Notes under the pieces: generated by a model | Database searches by the model: none | What the model was told of the DNA's origin: nothing | The model's input: only the letters and a program-made list of their open reading frames with translations | Assembly: GCF_001698225.1 (NCBI RefSeq) | Contig: NZ_CP016594.1 | Location: 1,860,001-1,924,000, forward strand | Direction of reading: 5' to 3' | Length of the DNA: 64,000 nucleotides | Source of the DNA: Gordonia terrae | GTDB taxonomy: Bacteria > Actinomycetota > Actinomycetes > Mycobacteriales > Mycobacteriaceae | Part shown: positions 37,832 to 47,331 of the stretch, in pieces | Numbering within the stretch: the stretch's first letter is position 1 | Layout of the letters: the number at the start of each line of letters is the position of its first letter | Program-made: the position numbers and the translations under genes

Positions 37832-38920
37832 GTGACCACCTTGCCGGACCTCCCGATCCGATCCGACGACAACGCCGAATCGACCTCCGACCGCCGGATC
37901 CGGGCCTTCCGTCCGATCCCCTCGCCCGACACCGTCCGCAGCGAACTGCCGCTGTCCGCACGACGCGCCGTCGCCGTCCAGCGCGACCGGGACGAGATCG
38001 CCGACATCCTCGCCGGGCGGGACGACCGCCTGCTCGTCATCGTCGGACCCTGCTCTGTCCACGACCCGATCGCGGCCATCGACTACGCACGACGCCTCGC
38101 GCCGCTGGCCGATGCCTACGCCGAGCGTCTGAAGATCGTCATGCGCGTCTACTTCGAGAAGCCGCGCACCACGATCGGGTGGAAGGGCCTGATCAACGAC
38201 CCCGGGATGGACAACACCTTCGACGTCGAGCGTGGTCTGCGCACCGCCCGGTCGCTGCTGCTCGACATCATCGACCTCGGTCTGCCCGTCGGCTGCGAGT
38301 TCCTCGAGCCGACCAGCCCGCAGTACATCGCCGACGCGGTGGCGTGGGGTGCCATCGGCGCCCGTACCACCGAGTCCCAGGTCCATCGTCAGCTGGCGTC
38401 GGGGCTGTCGATGCCGATCGGATTCAAGAACGGCACCGACGGCAATGTCCAGGTCGCCATCGACGGCGTGAAAGCCGCTGCGGCCGAACATGTCTTCTTC
38501 GGAGTCGACGACTTCGGCAATGGCGCCGTGGTGGAGACCGCGGGCAATGAGGACTGCCACATCATCCTGCGCGGCGGCACGCGTGGCCCCAACTTCGACG
38601 CGGAGTCGGTGTCGGCGGCGGCCGAGGCGCTCGCCGCGGCCGGGTTGCCGGCGCGGGTCATGATCGACTGCTCGCACGCCAACTCCGGCAAGGATCATGT
38701 CCGCCAGGCGGAGGTCGCCACCGAGATCGCCACCCGCCTCCGGGCGGCCCGCGAGGCCGGTGAGCCGTCGACCGTCAGCGGCGTCATGCTGGAGAGCTTC
38801 CTCGAGCCCGGCGCGCAGTCGACCGAGGCCACCCCGCTGGTCTACGGCAAGTCCGTCACCGACAAGTGCATGGGCTGGGAGGCCAGCGCTCAGGTGCTGG
38901 CGGCGCTGGCGCGGGGCTGA
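37832..38920 (+). CDS. aroG: 3-Deoxy-7-phosphoheptulonate synthase, class I (AroG-type)
   Basis: This 362-residue enzyme condenses PEP and erythrose-4-phosphate, the first step of aromatic biosynthesis. Class I motifs are VIVGPCSVHDPIAAI, MRVYFEKPRTTIGWKGLINDP, GCEFLEPTSPQYIAD (metal Glu), IGFKNGTDGN and MIDCSHANSGKD (His), as in E. coli AroF/G/H. Mycobacteria mainly use the class II enzyme, so this is a second, type-I isoform with likely Phe/Tyr-type allostery; that part is inferred. GTG 37832 follows AAAGG. Expression is probably controlled by the attenuator immediately upstream. Confidence 0.94.
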   Translation: MTTLPDLPIRSDDNAESTSDRRIRAFRPIPSPDTVRSELPLSARRAVAVQRDRDEIADILAGRDDRLLVIVGPCSVHDPIAAIDYARRLAPLADAYAERLKIVMRVYFEKPRTTIGWKGLINDPGMDNTFDVERGLRTARSLLLDIIDLGLPVGCEFLEPTSPQYIADAVAWGAIGARTTESQVHRQLASGLSMPIGFKNGTDGNVQVAIDGVKAAAAEHVFFGVDDFGNGAVVETAGNEDCHIILRGGTRGPNFDAESVSAAAEALAAAGLPARVMIDCSHANSGKDHVRQAEVATEIATRLRAAREAGEPSTVSGVMLESFLEPGAQSTEATPLVYGKSVTDKCMGWEASAQVLAALARG

Positions 38921-38939
38921 TCCCCGAGAGGACCGGGGG

Positions 38940-40508
38940 TCAGACCACGTCGACCTCGGGGGTCGAGTCCGGGATCGTGATCAGTGCTCGACGCGCAAGC
39001 GTGCCGCGTGGCGACCGTACGGACGGCGCCACGCGGAACTCGGCCTCCCACCGGTCGGCGTGAATCCGATTCAGCAGGTAGCCGCGCTGTGAGTTGCCGA
39101 ACCGGACGTGGGGCGAGGCCTCCTTCAGGCGGCGGTCGCCGTCGTCGCTGTCCTCTCCGTCGCCGCCGGAGGTGATCGACGTTGCGGCCAGTTCCACTCC
39201 GCGCGTGGCGGATTCAGCGGTGTACGAGGTACGGAGGTCGGCGACCACGCTGCGGTGGATGTCGCCGGCGAGGGACACCAGATTGCGTACCCCACGGTCC
39301 GCGGCGCCGTCGAGCACGCGGGCGCGCGAGGCCTCGTAGCCACTCCACCCGTCCATGCTGACCGCTCGGGTCGAGCCGACGGTCCGGGCGAGGTCGGCCA
39401 TCGGAACCTGCTGGGCGAGAACGTCCCAGCGGTGTCGGGAGGACGCGAAACCGTCGAGCAACCATCGTTCCTGCTCGGCGCCGAGGATCGTCCGAGACGG
39501 GTCCGCGGTGGACGCGTTCTGACCGGTGTCGTTGTCTCCGTTGGCCTGATCGCTGCGATGACTGCGGGTGTCGAGGAGGGTGAGGTCGACGAGATCACCG
39601 AAACCCAGCCGCCGGTGCGCACGGATGACGGTTCCGTTCGGCCGGGCGGCGATCCGCACCGGGGTGTTCTCCCACCAGGCGCGCAGGGCGCGTGCGCGGC
39701 GCAGCGCGAACGCGGTCAGCGGTGCGTGGTCCTCGGGAACCGCACCCGCCCAGTTGTTGTCCACCTCGTGGTCGTCGAAGGTGATCACGAACGGTGCCGT
39801 CGCGTGGGCGAGTTGCAGGTCCGGGTCGGACTTGTACAGTGCGTACCGTTCCCGGTAGTCCTCGAGGTCGACTGCCTCCCGGGTCGCCGAGAGCGGAAGA
39901 GCGGCAGCGTTTCTCGCGCCGCCCCGCGCGGGGATCGGCTTCTCGTAGATGTAGTCGCCGAGGTGCAGGACGACATCGGGCGCGTGGGCGGCGAGGTCGG
40001 CGTAGGCGTGGTAGTAGCCGTCGGCCCAGTTCTGGCAGGACGCCACGGCCAGCGTGAGCGTGTCGACGCGTGCGTACGGGGCAGGCGCCGTCCGGGTTCG
40101 CCCGACGGTGGAGATCTCGCCGAGGGCGCGGAACCGGTAGAAGTAGTCGGCGGCGGGCGCGAGTCCGCGGACGTCGACGTGCACGCTGTGCCCCCATTCC
40201 GGTGTCGCGTGCACGGATCCGCGACGCACGATCCGGGTCATCGACTCGTCGGCGGCGACCTCCCAGTCGACCCGGACCGGTCCCGTCCCCATCCCGCCGC
40301 CCGGGGCGAAAGGGTTGCGCGACAAGCGCGTCCACAGCAGAACACCGTCGGGGAGCGGATCCCCGGACGCGACGCCGAGGCCGAACACGCCGCCGGAATG
40401 GGCCGGAGCGGGTACAGCCGGTGACGTGCCGCCGAGCAGACCCGGGGTGAACGCCAGGCCTGTCACGAGCGCCGACCAGCCGAGGAATCGACGTCGCGAT
40501 GTGCCCAT
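38940..40508 (-). CDS. phoD: PhoD-like alkaline phosphatase/phosphodiesterase, Tat-exported
   Basis: This 522-residue enzyme has a twin-arginine signal (TSRRRFLGWSALVTG at the N-terminus) and an N-terminal Fn3-like PhoD domain (SGDPLPDGVLLWTRL). The metallophosphatase core has AVASCQNWADGYYHAY, VLHLGDYIYE, FDDHEVDNNW and SLAGDIHRS, which supply the Fe/Ca ligands of PhoD. It probably releases phosphate from phosphodiesters outside the membrane. The start is ATG 40508, at the signal peptide; the open frame upstream is Arg-rich and not coding-like. No PhoP box was identified. Confidence 0.92.
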   Translation of the reverse strand: MGTSRRRFLGWSALVTGLAFTPGLLGGTSPAVPAPAHSGGVFGLGVASGDPLPDGVLLWTRLSRNPFAPGGGMGTGPVRVDWEVAADESMTRIVRRGSVHATPEWGHSVHVDVRGLAPAADYFYRFRALGEISTVGRTRTAPAPYARVDTLTLAVASCQNWADGYYHAYADLAAHAPDVVLHLGDYIYEKPIPARGGARNAAALPLSATREAVDLEDYRERYALYKSDPDLQLAHATAPFVITFDDHEVDNNWAGAVPEDHAPLTAFALRRARALRAWWENTPVRIAARPNGTVIRAHRRLGFGDLVDLTLLDTRSHRSDQANGDNDTGQNASTADPSRTILGAEQERWLLDGFASSRHRWDVLAQQVPMADLARTVGSTRAVSMDGWSGYEASRARVLDGAADRGVRNLVSLAGDIHRSVVADLRTSYTAESATRGVELAATSITSGGDGEDSDDGDRRLKEASPHVRFGNSQRGYLLNRIHADRWEAEFRVAPSVRSPRGTLARRALITIPDSTPEVDVV

Positions 40509-40621
40509 GGGCACACCCGACCAGGACCACCTGACCTCGATTCCACCTGCAGGCGGCGGGGACATGATGGGGAGGTGAAGTCTGCGACCCCCCGGTGAGT
40601 CCCCGCCGACCAGGCGCAGCG

Positions 40622-42139
40622 CTACGTCGAGGAGGCGGATCGGCCGCGGCGCTCGCGTAGTCCGAGCGCGACGTCGACCGCGAGGAAGGCGAGAAGGCTG
40701 AGTCCGAGCAGCGGCACGAACCAGCCCACCGCGGCCGCCACCACACCGACCGCGACGGCCGCGGGCACGGGCACCCGGCGCAGCGCGCCACGAGCCGGGG
40801 GGCGGCCCACGGCGAGCGCCCCGGAGCGTCGTGGCCGTCGTTGCCACCACATCTGGTAGCCGCGCACGATGAGCATCACCAGCGCAACCGCCAGCACCAG
40901 GAGTGCGAGCTGGCTCACCCAGCCGAACAGGATTCCCATGTGCAGGGCGATGCCCCAGGTGGTGAGTTTCGCGGCGAGCGGCCAGTCGGCGAACCGCGAG
41001 ATGTCCACGACCCCACCGGTCGCACCGTTCACCGCGATCGAGTCCTGGCCGAACTGCCAAGGTTGCCTGGTCTGCGCGACGGTGAACGCCGTGTCCGCGG
41101 TGGCGGGAATGGTCACCTCGACCCTGCCGTCCACTCCCGCGACCCGCGCGGTGTCCAGGACGCGGTCGAGTTGCGCCACCGACTCACCGGACGAGCTCGG
41201 CAGATCCGGCACCTGACCCTCGTGTGCGCCATGGTCCCCATGGCCGCCGTCGTGGTCCCCGTGGCCGGCGGGCGCCGACGGCGCCTCCGACAATGCGGTC
41301 TCGACGCCGGGCGTCGTCCAGCTCAGGGCGGTGCGGAGTTCGGAGACGTTCTCGCCCGCGTACTTCGACCACGTGAGGCCGGTCGCGGACAGGAAGACGA
41401 GCCCCACCGCGATCCACACGCCGATGACCCCGTGGCGGTTCCGGGTGCGGTTGCGTCCGGTCGCCGACCGGTCGACGGTGACCAGCTCGGCGAGCCGTCG
41501 CTGCCGCCGAGCTCGGAATGCCGTGAGCCACAGGGCGAGACCGCCGAGGGCGATGACCCACAGCCAGGAGGCGGCGAGTTCGCTGTAGATGCGGCCCGGT
41601 TCGCCGAGATGGAGATTGCGGTGCAGCTCGCTGAGCCAGGTGCGCAGCGGCAACGACGCGCTGCTGCCGTAGGACACCAACTCGCCGGTCGACTCGAGCG
41701 TCACCGGGTCGATGAACACCGCCAGGCGCTTGGACGCCCCGAGCGCCGGGTCGTCGAAGAGGACGCGGGTGGTGTCGCCGGGCTCGGTCGACGGACGGAC
41801 TGCGGACAGCGTGAGGTCGGGACGGAGCCGGACCGCCGCATCGACCTGTTCGGACACCGGGCGGGCATCGCCGGTGCTCTCGGTGTGGAGCTGGTCGCGG
41901 TAGACGACCTGCTCGAGTGTCGGCGCGATCGCGTAGAGCCCGCCGGTGATGGCCGCGACGACCAGGAACGGCGCGATGAAGATGCCGGCGTAGAAGTGCA
42001 GTCGTCGGAGCAACGGTTGCCAGGTGGCAGGTGGGGACCGGCGGGCGCGGGGATCGCCGTCCGGTGGGGTGCCGGGCGGGTTCTCGGGTGGATTGTCGGA
42101 ACGAGACAGGTTGGGCAGGGACACGTGTTGGCCTCTCAT
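40622..42139 (-). CDS. PepSY-associated transmembrane protein with His-rich loop
   Basis: This 505-residue protein has a cytoplasmic Pro-rich N-terminus, a first segment after LLRRLHFYAGIFIAPFLVVAA, a PepSY-like periplasmic domain, further segments with LSELHRNLHLGEPGRIYSEL, then a second periplasmic domain. That last domain begins with GHGDHDGGHGDHGAHEG, a metal-binding-looking stretch. The C-terminal segments contain WGIALHMGILFGW. This is the PepSY_TM (PiuB/iron-regulated membrane protein) layout; conserved His in the membrane segments could bind heme or metal. The metal, possibly copper or iron, is not determined. ATG 42139 is preferred to 42160. Confidence 0.85.
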   Translation of the reverse strand: MRGQHVSLPNLSRSDNPPENPPGTPPDGDPRARRSPPATWQPLLRRLHFYAGIFIAPFLVVAAITGGLYAIAPTLEQVVYRDQLHTESTGDARPVSEQVDAAVRLRPDLTLSAVRPSTEPGDTTRVLFDDPALGASKRLAVFIDPVTLESTGELVSYGSSASLPLRTWLSELHRNLHLGEPGRIYSELAASWLWVIALGGLALWLTAFRARRQRRLAELVTVDRSATGRNRTRNRHGVIGVWIAVGLVFLSATGLTWSKYAGENVSELRTALSWTTPGVETALSEAPSAPAGHGDHDGGHGDHGAHEGQVPDLPSSSGESVAQLDRVLDTARVAGVDGRVEVTIPATADTAFTVAQTRQPWQFGQDSIAVNGATGGVVDISRFADWPLAAKLTTWGIALHMGILFGWVSQLALLVLAVALVMLIVRGYQMWWQRRPRRSGALAVGRPPARGALRRVPVPAAVAVGVVAAAVGWFVPLLGLSLLAFLAVDVALGLRERRGRSASST

Positions 42140-42233
42140 GCGGAAGACGGCACGCGGCATCGACCACGGTCAGGTGGGATGGCAGACGCGCACCGACCGG
42201 CCCGTCGGGGTGACGGGTCGGCGGAGGAATGGA

Positions 42234-42785
42234 TCAGCGCGTGAGGGCGGGCGGTCCGCGGGTGTCGAGGGCGGCGATGGCGCGCAGACGGGGCCGCGCG
42301 TCGTCGTGTGTCGGGCGGGGGACGAGCCCGGTGACATCGTCGGCGGGCGGATCGAGAACGGCCCGGATGAGCGCGACGATCGCGGTCAGGACGCACAGGA
42401 GCGCCGGCTCGGCGACCCGGATCGCGGCCGCGGTCAGCAGTGTCGCGACCCCGTGCACCAGCAGCATCGACTGGCTGGGGGCGTGCGTGAGCGCCGCCGC
42501 GGCGGCGTGGTGGCCCGACGAGGCGTCGAGCGCGGTGAGGGAGATGTGCGCGAGCAGTTGCCCGGCGGCGAGGAGCCCCATCGTGGCGACAAACCCCGGA
42601 CGTCGCCGGGACATCGCGCCGATCGCCCAGCCGAGCGCGGTACAGGCGGCGGTCATGATCACGAGTGACGTCGTGGCGGGCAGGGAACCGGCCGCGAGTC
42701 CGTGTGCGGCCACCGCCGTACTCGCCGACAGCGCGCCGACGACCCCACCGCGGAGGCGGTGGAGGGCGCGCATGTCCGGGTTCAC
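42234..42785 (-). CDS. Integral membrane protein next to the PepSY gene
   Basis: This 183-residue protein has about five hydrophobic segments with several intramembrane His (LLAHISLTALDASSGHHAAAA, MLLVHGVATLL). I do not recognise a named family. Similar His-bearing five-segment proteins often sit beside PepSY or copper-handling genes in actinobacteria, suggesting a joint role in metal transport; this is inference. It lies 94 bp upstream of the PepSY gene on the same strand. The start is GTG 42785 or ATG 42773; neither has a clear ribosome site. Confidence 0.65.
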   Translation of the reverse strand: MNPDMRALHRLRGGVVGALSASTAVAAHGLAAGSLPATTSLVIMTAACTALGWAIGAMSRRRPGFVATMGLLAAGQLLAHISLTALDASSGHHAAAAALTHAPSQSMLLVHGVATLLTAAAIRVAEPALLCVLTAIVALIRAVLDPPADDVTGLVPRPTHDDARPRLRAIAALDTRGPPALTR

Positions 42786-42844
42786 GCAAGGAGCATAGCG
42801 GCGGTGATCTCGCCCCGACTGCGGGCGGTCACCGAAAAGGCAGG

Positions 42845-43513
42845 TCAGCCCAGCACGAGGAGCCACGCGGCGACGTAGTGCAACAGGGCCGCGATCGCGG
42901 TGCAGGCGTGGAACACCTCGTGATGGCCGAAGGTGTCCGGCCATGGATCGGGCCAGCGCGCCGCGTAGAGGATGCCGCCGACACTGTAGAAGACGCCTCC
43001 GAGCGCCAGCAGCACCATGACGAGCACGCCGGTCTCGCTCACGAGTGCCGGGGCGACGGCCACGATCACCCAGCCGAGCACGATATAGAGGCTCACCCCG
43101 AGCCAGCGCGGCGCGCCGGGCCACGCGATCTTGAGGGTCGCACCGGCCGCGGCGCCCGCCCAGACGATGCCGAGTACCCACCAGCTGGTCGGTGAGGGCA
43201 GGCCCAGCGCGCAGAACGGTGTGTACGTGCCGGCGATGAACAGGAAGATCATCGCGTGATCGGCGCGCTTCATGCGGGTCCGGGCACGTGCGGTCTTCCA
43301 CGGGATCCGGTGGTAGCCCGCACTGATCGCGAAGAGTCCGAGCACGGTGACCGCATAGACGGCGCACGGCACGACGGCGACGGGATCGCCGACCGTGGCC
43401 GCGCCGATGACCAGGGCGAGGCCGGCGACCGCTGCCACGTAGGCCGAGTAGTGGTGGATGACTCCGCGCAGGCGTGGGCGGACGTCGACCGGTTGGTTCA
43501 GCAACGTGCTCAC
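42845..43513 (-). CDS. Hemolysin III / PAQR-family membrane protein (Rv1085c-type)
   Basis: This 223-residue, seven-segment protein has the PAQR/HlyIII signature: SAGYHRIPW, RMKRADHAMIFLFIAGTYTPF, and FHACTAIAALLHY at the end, giving the Asp and His residues of the predicted zinc-dependent hydrolase site. It is collinear with Rv1085c beside the Z-FPP synthase gene. The start is GTG 43513; a TACCGT hexamer 7 nt upstream on the minus strand (inside palindrome TACGGTACCGTA at 43520-43531) suggests a leaderless transcript. Confidence 0.9.
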   Translation of the reverse strand: MSTLLNQPVDVRPRLRGVIHHYSAYVAAVAGLALVIGAATVGDPVAVVPCAVYAVTVLGLFAISAGYHRIPWKTARARTRMKRADHAMIFLFIAGTYTPFCALGLPSPTSWWVLGIVWAGAAAGATLKIAWPGAPRWLGVSLYIVLGWVIVAVAPALVSETGVLVMVLLALGGVFYSVGGILYAARWPDPWPDTFGHHEVFHACTAIAALLHYVAAWLLVLG

Positions 43514-43668
43514 CGAACCTACGGTACCGTAACTTGACGCATCGGCGGCACGTCGGCGGCTCCGCACCGGCACGCAGGGCCGCACCGCCGGTGGCCGGCG
43601 AGATGCGTCTCGGCGCGTAAGGTGTCCTGCGTGACACGAGGCCGAGACGACGCCGGAACGATCCGACG

Positions 43669-44451
43669 ATGAAGCTGCTGCCGGATCGGCTTCGACGCCC
43701 CGTCCTCTCGGTCTACGAACGCCGGCTCATCCAGCTCCTCGACACCGAGCGCCTGCCGCGGCATGTCGCGATCATCTGCGACGGCAACCGGAGGTGGGCG
43801 CGCGAAGCGGGTTTCGAGGACGTCAGCCACGGACACCGGGTGGGCGCACAGCGGATCGCGGACATGCTCGGCTGGTGTGCCGGGCTGGGTATCGAGGCCG
43901 TCACCATCTATTTGCTCTCGACCGAGAACCTCAACCGATCCTCCGACGAGCTGGACGCGCTCCTCGAGATCGTGCCGGACATCGTCGACGAGATCTCCTC
44001 GCCCGACGGCGAGTGGCGCATCCGCATCGTCGGCACCCTGGACTCACTGCCCGAGCCGGTGGCCGGGCGATTGCGGGCGGCCGCCGACCGGACCGCCGAA
44101 CGGCGCGGGATGAACGTCAATGTCGCTGTCGGGTACGGCGGACGGCAGGAGATCGTGGACGCGGTTCGCGCGCTGCTCGAGGAAAAGGTGGCCGCCGGGG
44201 CGACTGCGACCGAGATGGTGGACGCGGTGACCGTGGAGGCGATCGACGCCAACCTCTACACCAAGGGTCAGCCCGACCCCGACCTCGTGATCCGTACGTC
44301 CGGAGAGCAGCGGTTGTCGGGATTCCTGTTGTGGCAGAGCGCCTATTCGGAGATCTGGTTCACCGACGCCTATTGGCCGGAGTTCCGCCGGGTGGACTTC
44401 TTGCGCGCCCTGCGCGACTATTCCGCGCGGAGTCGGCGGTTCGGCAAGTAG
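43669..44451 (+). CDS. Short-chain Z-isoprenyl diphosphate synthase (Rv1086-type)
   Basis: This 260-residue cis-prenyltransferase has AIICDGNRRWAREAGF (catalytic Asp and phosphate loop), GHRVGAQRIADML, TIYLLSTENLNR, and C-terminal PDPDLVIRTSGEQRLSGFLLWQSAYSEIWF. It is most like the mycobacterial (2Z,6E)-farnesyl diphosphate synthase, which makes the primer for decaprenyl phosphate, a carrier for arabinogalactan and other envelope polymers. The position next to hemolysin III matches M. tuberculosis and separates it from the long-chain synthase. The start is ATG 43669. Confidence 0.9.
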   Translation: MKLLPDRLRRPVLSVYERRLIQLLDTERLPRHVAIICDGNRRWAREAGFEDVSHGHRVGAQRIADMLGWCAGLGIEAVTIYLLSTENLNRSSDELDALLEIVPDIVDEISSPDGEWRIRIVGTLDSLPEPVAGRLRAAADRTAERRGMNVNVAVGYGGRQEIVDAVRALLEEKVAAGATATEMVDAVTVEAIDANLYTKGQPDPDLVIRTSGEQRLSGFLLWQSAYSEIWFTDAYWPEFRRVDFLRALRDYSARSRRFGK

Positions 44452-44478
44452 CCCCTCCGGTGTCGACCCGTACCGGGG

Positions 44479-45945
44479 TCAGTGTGCGATGGAGTCGGCC
44501 AGCAACCCGGTCAGCGCGCGGAGATCGCTGCTGAAGGTCGACGCCGCGGGAGTCCCGAAGCCGACACCTATCCCACCGGTGGGGAGCGGATCGGCGTCGG
44601 GATGCCGGAACAGGGACTGCCCGGTCACCGCGACCCCACGTTCGTAGGCCCGATGTACTATCGCCCCTTCCTCGGCGTGCGCGACCGGGATGAGCGCGTG
44701 CAGGCCCGCGGCGACGCCGGGCACTTCCAGACCGACGCCGGCCAGGGCTGTCACCAGCGCGTCACGCCGGGTGCGGTAGGCCTGACGGCTGCGGCGGATG
44801 TGCCGGTCGTAGGCGCCCGAGCCGATCAGCTCGGCCAGCGTCAGCTGATCGACGATACTTGCGTCGGCTTCGCGGAATCCCTTGCCGCCCAGGATCGGTG
44901 CGACCGGATGTGCGGGAGCGGCCAGCCACCCGGCGCGGACGGCCGGCGACAGGCTCTTGCTCAGCGAACCGGTGTGGATGACGACGTCGGGTCCGAGGGC
45001 CTGCAGGGCGCCAACAGGTTCGCGGTCGTAGCGGAACTCGCCGTCGTAGTCGTCTTCGACGATGACGGCGCCGGTCCGTCGCGCCCAGTCGACGACCTGC
45101 ATGCGCCGGGCCGGGGAGAGGGCGACACCGGTGGGGAACTGGTGGCTGGGGGTCAGCAGCACCGCGGCCGCGCCGGTGTGTTCGAGCTCGTCGATCACCA
45201 TGCCGTCGGAGTCGATCCGCACCGGCACGACCCGGGCCCCGCCGCGCTCCAAGGCGTGCCGGTGGAACGGCAGTCCGTGGCTCTCCACCGCGATGACGCC
45301 GTCGATCACCGTGCGCGCCAACAACTCCAGCGCGGAGAGGACCGAGGTGCCGAGGATGATCTGGTCCGGGCCGATGCGGACCCCCCGTGTGCGGGCCAGG
45401 TAACCGGTGAGCGCGCTCCGCAGCTCGGTGCGACCGCGGGGATGAGCCGGGCCGAAGGCCTCGTCCGAGGTGTCGGTGAGGGCGCGACGGGTGGCGCGGA
45501 TCCAGTCGTTGCGGGGGAACATGCCGGCACACGGCCGTCCGAGCGAGAAGTCGTGGCGGAGTGCGGGCACAACGGTGGAGGCGCCGGGATCGTCGACGGC
45601 CGGTGGACGTGCGGCGCCGTCGGCGACCCGGGTGGCCGATCCCTGCCGAGCGGTCAGCCATCCCTCCGCGATGAGTTCGGAGTACACCGCCGACACGGTG
45701 CCGCGCGCCAGGCCGAGGTCCGCGGCGAGGGACCGGTAGGGCGGCAGGGCGGTTCCCGCGGGTAGCCGATTCTCGAGGATCGCCGAGCGCAGGGCCTCGG
45801 TGAGGGCCCGGCGCCGGGTGGCGCCCCGTCCGCGGGCACCGGCGGCGGGATCGGGCTGCAGGTCCAGGAAGAGGTCCGCGCCGAGCCGCTCGGCGACTTC
45901 GGCCCACGGATCGGGGAGCGTCGAATTGACCCGTTTTTCTGCCAT
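44479..45945 (-). CDS. MocR-type regulator (GntR wHTH fused to PLP aminotransferase domain)
   Basis: This 488-residue regulator has an N-terminal GntR winged helix (about residues 40-110: ALRSAILENRLPAGTALPPYRSLAADLGLARGTV is characteristic) and a fold-type I aminotransferase domain. The latter carries VEDDYDGEFRYDREP and the PLP lysine in HTGSLSKSLSPAVR. MocR proteins sense PLP, amino acids or related amines. It is divergent from an SDR-like and an AhpD-like gene, its likely targets. ATTGGACCACTT at 45949-45960, directly before the start codon, resembles MocR binding sites and could be one half of an operator. Confidence 0.9.
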   Translation of the reverse strand: MAEKRVNSTLPDPWAEVAERLGADLFLDLQPDPAAGARGRGATRRRALTEALRSAILENRLPAGTALPPYRSLAADLGLARGTVSAVYSELIAEGWLTARQGSATRVADGAARPPAVDDPGASTVVPALRHDFSLGRPCAGMFPRNDWIRATRRALTDTSDEAFGPAHPRGRTELRSALTGYLARTRGVRIGPDQIILGTSVLSALELLARTVIDGVIAVESHGLPFHRHALERGGARVVPVRIDSDGMVIDELEHTGAAAVLLTPSHQFPTGVALSPARRMQVVDWARRTGAVIVEDDYDGEFRYDREPVGALQALGPDVVIHTGSLSKSLSPAVRAGWLAAPAHPVAPILGGKGFREADASIVDQLTLAELIGSGAYDRHIRRSRQAYRTRRDALVTALAGVGLEVPGVAAGLHALIPVAHAEEGAIVHRAYERGVAVTGQSLFRHPDADPLPTGGIGVGFGTPAASTFSSDLRALTGLLADSIAH

Positions 45946-46027
45946 CGGATTGGACCACTTTCTTGAGCTAATCGCGGCCTAGCCTAAACCCAGAACATCC
46001 AGTTGTCCGTCCTTGAGGAGGAACGAG

Positions 46028-46825
46028 ATGAAGATCGTGATCGTGGGAGCCAGCGGCGCGCTGGGCAGTCGGGTCGCCGACCTGCTCGTCGAGCGCGGGC
46101 ACGAGGTGGTGCGTGCCCACCGCGCGAGCGGCGTCGACGCCTACACCGGAAGCGGTCTGGCGGCGGCGTTCGACGGAGCCGACGCCGTCGTCGACTGCCT
46201 CAGTCTCCAGACGTTGAAGGCCGCGGCCGCGATCGACTTCTTCGAGACCACGGCGACCCACATCGGGCGCGCCGCCACCTCCGCGGGCGTCGCACACGTC
46301 GTCGTGGTGTCGATCGCCAACGCCGACGATCCCACGGTGAATGCCAAATTCGGTTATTACCAAGGGAAGGCGGCGCAGGAAGCGGCGTATGCGAAGGTCG
46401 TGGACCCCGCCGCGCTCACCATCGTCGCCTCGGTGCAGTGGTTCGAACTCGCCGAGCAGATGATGTCCACGATGCGACTCGGCCCGATCGCCGCGGTGCC
46501 CCGGATGCGGTGTGCGCCGGCGGCTGTGGCCGACGTGGCGGTGGCGGTCGCCGACGAGGCGACGGTGATTCCGGCCGAAAAGCGGGGTCCGTCGGGCGGG
46601 CGGAAGGTCGAGGTGAGCGGACCGGTGACCATGGACCTGGTCGATGTCGCGAAAGCGGTTGCCGCGCAGACCGGCTCGCCGCGCTGGGTACTGGGCGTGC
46701 GGTTCGGCGGGCCGGCGATCCGGGGCGGCGGGCTGGTGCCCGCCCATCCGGATGTGGTCACCACGACGACGCTCGACGGGTGGCTGGCGGGTCGCGAGCG
46801 CGCCGGGGCGGGGGGCCGACGGTGA
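46028..46825 (+). CDS. NAD(P)-binding atypical SDR / NmrA-like oxidoreductase
   Basis: This 265-residue protein has an N-terminal Rossmann motif VIVGASGALGSRVA, VVDCLSLQTL, HVVVVSIANAD and YYQGKAAQE (Tyr...Lys), as in NmrA/atypical SDR proteins that act on nucleotide or small substrates or sense NAD(P). ATG 46028 is placed by a strong GAGGAGG site. It overlaps the following AhpD-like gene by GTGA, so they are coupled, and both are probably under the MocR regulator. Confidence 0.82.
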   Translation: MKIVIVGASGALGSRVADLLVERGHEVVRAHRASGVDAYTGSGLAAAFDGADAVVDCLSLQTLKAAAAIDFFETTATHIGRAATSAGVAHVVVVSIANADDPTVNAKFGYYQGKAAQEAAYAKVVDPAALTIVASVQWFELAEQMMSTMRLGPIAAVPRMRCAPAAVADVAVAVADEATVIPAEKRGPSGGRKVEVSGPVTMDLVDVAKAVAAQTGSPRWVLGVRFGGPAIRGGGLVPAHPDVVTTTTLDGWLAGRERAGAGGRR

Positions 46826-47331
46826 GCGCCGACACCCGGCCGCCGACGAGAATGTGGATGCCGCAGGACAATTCGTCGGTCTACAAGGCTCTGGTCGCAC
46901 TGCAACGGGCGGCGTCGGCCGGCGTCGACCCGGTGATCGCCGAACTCATCGTGATCCGCGCGTCGCAGCTGAACGGGTGTGCATACTGTCTGCACATGCA
47001 CACCTCCGACGCCCTGGCCAAGGACATCGATCCGCACAAACTGATGCTGATCGCCGCGTGGCGCGAGGCCGGCCCGGCGTTCACGCCGGCCGAGCGGGCC
47101 GCGCTCGCCCTCACCGAGAGCGTCACGCGGATCGGGGAGAACGGCGTACCCGACGACGTGTTCGATTCGGTGCGCGCGCATTTCGACGCCGCCGAGATGG
47201 GTCAGCTGGTCGCCTCGATCGTGATGATCAACGCCTGGAACCGCATCGCACTCGCCGGCGGCTACCCGGCCGGACTCGACGAACGCCGAGCCGCATCATC
47301 GGTCAGAGCTTCCGCAGGCGCACCCGGTTGA
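46822..47331 (+). CDS. AhpD-like carboxymuconolactone decarboxylase family protein
   Basis: This 169-residue protein has the AhpD core [23 protein letters not shown], with the CxxC pair and downstream His that form the peroxidase/thiol-disulfide site, and a typical [11 protein letters not shown] and [13 protein letters not shown]. It is a likely antioxidant peroxidase or alkyl hydroperoxidase. It starts at GTG 46822 in a GTGA overlap with the SDR gene; ATG 46852 is an alternative. The 3' end overlaps the convergent coaA gene by 29 nt. Confidence 0.87.
   Translation: MSADTRPPTRMWMPQDNSSVYKALVALQRAASAGVDPVIAELIVIRASQLNGCAYCLHMHTSDALAKDIDPHKLMLIAAWREAGPAFTPAERAALALTESVTRIGENGVPDDVFDSVRAHFDAAEMGQLVASIVMINAWNRIALAGGYPAGLDERRAASSVRASAGAPG

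Noticed and set aside
42198..42222. Hairpin CCGGCCCGTC / GACGGGTCGG between the two membrane genes as a terminator
   Set aside because: It has a mismatch, no tail and occurs where co-transcription is plausible; such weak stems are frequent in GC-rich DNA.
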